Shown here piece by piece: positions 61,970-64,000 of a stretch of DNA of 64,000 bases. Positions within the stretch are counted from its first letter, which is position 1. The number at the start of each line of letters is the position of its first letter. The stretch is from Tamarix chinensis (lineage: Eukaryota > Streptophyta > Magnoliopsida > Caryophyllales > Tamaricaceae). The translations under genes and the position numbers were made by a program. The notes under the pieces are model-generated. The model was given only the letters and a program-made list of their open reading frames with translations. It was not told where the DNA came from and did no database searches. Location of the stretch: NCBI GenBank assembly GCA_030549775.1, contig CM060175.1:98571470-98635469 (forward strand), given 5' to 3'.

Positions 61970-64000
61970 CTACAAATAAAAACAGATGACTATAAAATTA
62001 CCTACTTCAATTGTTTTAAGATCCTCCAACTTTTCTTCCAATAATAATGGCTCTCGTGATCTAGGAAGCCAATCTTGTGAGCAAATCAAGGCCTCCACCG
62101 TCATTCCGGTTAAAGAACTATAAAAACGGTCAAGCACGCGGCCTACGGTTCTAAAAGCTGATTCTGATGCAATAGTAGAAATAGACATAGCTAGAATATC
62201 CTTGGGCATTGCACTCATGATAGGATACCTTGATTCATTCTTCTTTCACCAACCTAACACGTCTTTAGGACTAAGAAAACTCTCAACTTCCTCACTCATT
62301 CATTGATTGACCTCCACCAAATTCTCCTCCAAATACCTATCTAATTCAGATTTCTCCTCAGTGTTATGGTTTTGCCTCGTCATCTTAAATCTTTTAGCCA
62401 TTTGTCTTCTTACTTCATGCACATCTAAATTAGATGCCAGTGAAACATCTGAATCACTAGTAGAGGAGGTCCTTGATTTACCAATAGATACTTGTTGTGA
62501 CCGACAAGAAGAATAGAATGCAAACAAAGAACTCAAAACACTTTTTTACATCCTGATGTAAAGATGCACTAGAACCGCTTTGATACGTCCCATGTTCATC
62601 AAAATTAGAAAAATCATCATTCACATCACCTAAATCACCAAAATATTCATTAATAGTCCAATCAACATAGACCAATTTACTACCGGGATCAAGAACTGCA
62701 GCAATAAACATCAGCAAATTCATATTATTTTTGTTAACCCAATACTTAGAGAACTTGGCTTTCATCCTACATGCCATTGCTCTCACATTTTCATCACCAC
62801 TATCATTAATACAAGAATCAATCAGTATCCCAATAAGTGAAACTTGTTGCAAATAAACATTTCTGGTGACATAAAGAGAACCCGAAATCCTCAATGTAGC
62901 TTCATACAATATTTTCAAGAAAGGCAACAAACAACGAATAGACTCCCAATCATCATCTTAAGGACTACCCTTAGTCTTATTAAGCTCATCAACATACTTC
63001 TCATCCTCCCTTAACAAGTCAAAAGCCTTTCTAAACGATATAGCAAAATCAAGCATTAAGTAGAGTTCCATCTTATTTCAATATCAAGACAAACAGATTT
63101 ATGGGAACTCAATTTCACTTGTTCAATACAAATCTTAAACTTTGCCAAACGAGCGGGAGACGATCGCACATATTTCACAACCGATCGAACTCGAATAATA
63201 GGATCAGTGTTTTCTTTTAAACCCTCTTTTACAACCAAATTTAGAATATGAGCAACACATCTCATATGCAAACAATCTCCATCCATAAGTAGTTAAGTAC
63301 TTTATGCACAAATCATTAGAACTAGCATTATCAACCGTTATTGTCAAAATTTTGTCAATTCCCTAATCAAGAATACATCTTTCAACAGTTTTGCCAAGAA
63401 TCTCACAAGAATGACCAACCACTTGACAAAAATTAAGAATCTTTTTTTGTAAATTCCAATTTTGATCAATATAATGACTAGTCAAGCACATATAGCTAAG
63501 ATTTTGACATGAAGTCCATAAATCAGTAGTGAGACTAACCCTACAACTAGATTTGTGAAAATATTGTTATAGTTTTTTCTTCTCTTCCACAAATATTTTA
63601 TAACAATCTCTAGTCACCGTCACAATCACCCTTGAAGGCATGATAAAATCGGGTTGAATAACATCCACAAAATTTTTGAATCCCTCTCTCTCAACAAACC
63701 TAAAGGGAAGCTCGTCTACAATTATCATCCTAGCCAAAGCCTTTCTACCATCCTCTTGATTAAGTTTCCAAGAACTCAAAAGTTTCATTGAACCAAGATT
63801 TGGAATATTTGATCCATCATTCTCTTTTCTTGCTTCATTTGCATGAAGAATGGCTACTAGTCTCATATTTTTCTCCTTATTACGTGGAGTTTCTTTGCAA
63901 GAATTAATATGATTTATCATCACAATAATTCCTTTTTTTGGATCAGCAACATAATCTTTTCCACAATAATTACAAGTAGCTCTCAAAGCATTAGCATTCA
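61970..64000 (-). pseudogene. hAT transposase (BED zinc finger, hAT dimerisation domain), decayed
   Basis: The frame is open at the window edge, so the N terminus is missing. In order, on the minus strand: a BED-type zinc finger (CNYCGKDY...HINSC, about 63880-63990); RKALARMIIVDELPFRFVE; SLTTDLWTS with the first catalytic Asp (about 63535); ITVDNASSND with the second Asp; HMRCVAHILNLVV; EIRWNST; the helical region to about 62570; and at 61995-62220 KDILAMSISTIASESAFRT, LTGMTVEALICSQDWL of the hAT C-terminal dimerisation domain, with a truncated-looking end GNFIVICFYL. Stops occur near 63565, 63370, 63290, 62960 and 62260, and there is a frameshift near 62540, so it cannot make active transposase. 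Domain order matches RICESLEEPER/BED-type plant hAT proteins. Confidence 0.88.

Larger units (their letters stand above)
61240..64000 (-). mobile_element. hAT transposon (one terminus and transposase; runs off the window)
   Basis: TAGGGTTGTTCACGGTTC at 61240 is a typical plant hAT terminal repeat. The preceding eight bases GCCAATAC are the expected target duplication, but the partner end is outside the window. Subterminal repeats follow at 61391-61490, and a decayed transposase gene reads leftward from the window edge to about 61970. The element interrupts the PIF/Harbinger transposase, so it is younger than that element. Confidence 0.85.

Overview
The window is nuclear DNA of a eudicot plant. 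The evidence is very AT-rich intergenic DNA, a plant-type intron/exon gene, a classical arabinogalactan protein, a plant NF-YB factor, and long Ty3/gypsy LTRs with the usual plant initiator-Met primer binding site. The species cannot be named from sequence alone. Only three cellular genes are supported, all on the minus strand: an intronless GPI-anchored arabinogalactan protein (5800-6504), an intronless-CDS NF-YB histone-fold factor (22211-22792), and a 12-exon DEK-family chromatin protein of 612 residues (coding span 37843-50094, with a probable 5' UTR exon near 51530-51640). They share no operon-like arrangement and no obvious pathway.

The rest is mobile DNA in nested layers. Region 1-5800 is AT-rich with a decayed LINE fragment. 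Region 8400-21143 is a stack of LTRs: an LTR-like host split by a solo LTR (11599-20547, target duplication ATGTT), itself hit by a shorter solo LTR of the same family (12831-15659, ACAAC) and by an unrelated LTR-like insertion (16276-17813, CTACT). Region 27273-35805 is a solo LTR (ATAAG) carrying an opposite-strand solo LTR (29977-34629, GGTAT). The DEK gene has absorbed an antisense 5'-truncated LINE in one intron (41804-43854, 13-bp target duplication), a possible Stowaway-like MITE, and an LTR-like segment. Region 54905-64000 holds a PIF/Harbinger remnant split by a Ty3/gypsy fragment (LTR 56025-60671, PBS, broken gag) and cut on its other side by a decayed hAT element that runs off the window.

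The most interesting signal is inside the long-LTR family. Copies of very different sequence keep two short hairpins with base changes on both arms (TCAGTAC/GTACTGA, TTAGTAC/GTACTAA, TCAATA/TATTGA; and a 19-bp arm pair close to the 3' end). They also keep a tandem array of CCACCGG...AATAATAGTGG units, a telobox-containing minisatellite and a triplet-microsatellite zone at the same relative position. This looks like selected RNA or DNA structure within the LTR and deserves a proper covariation test.
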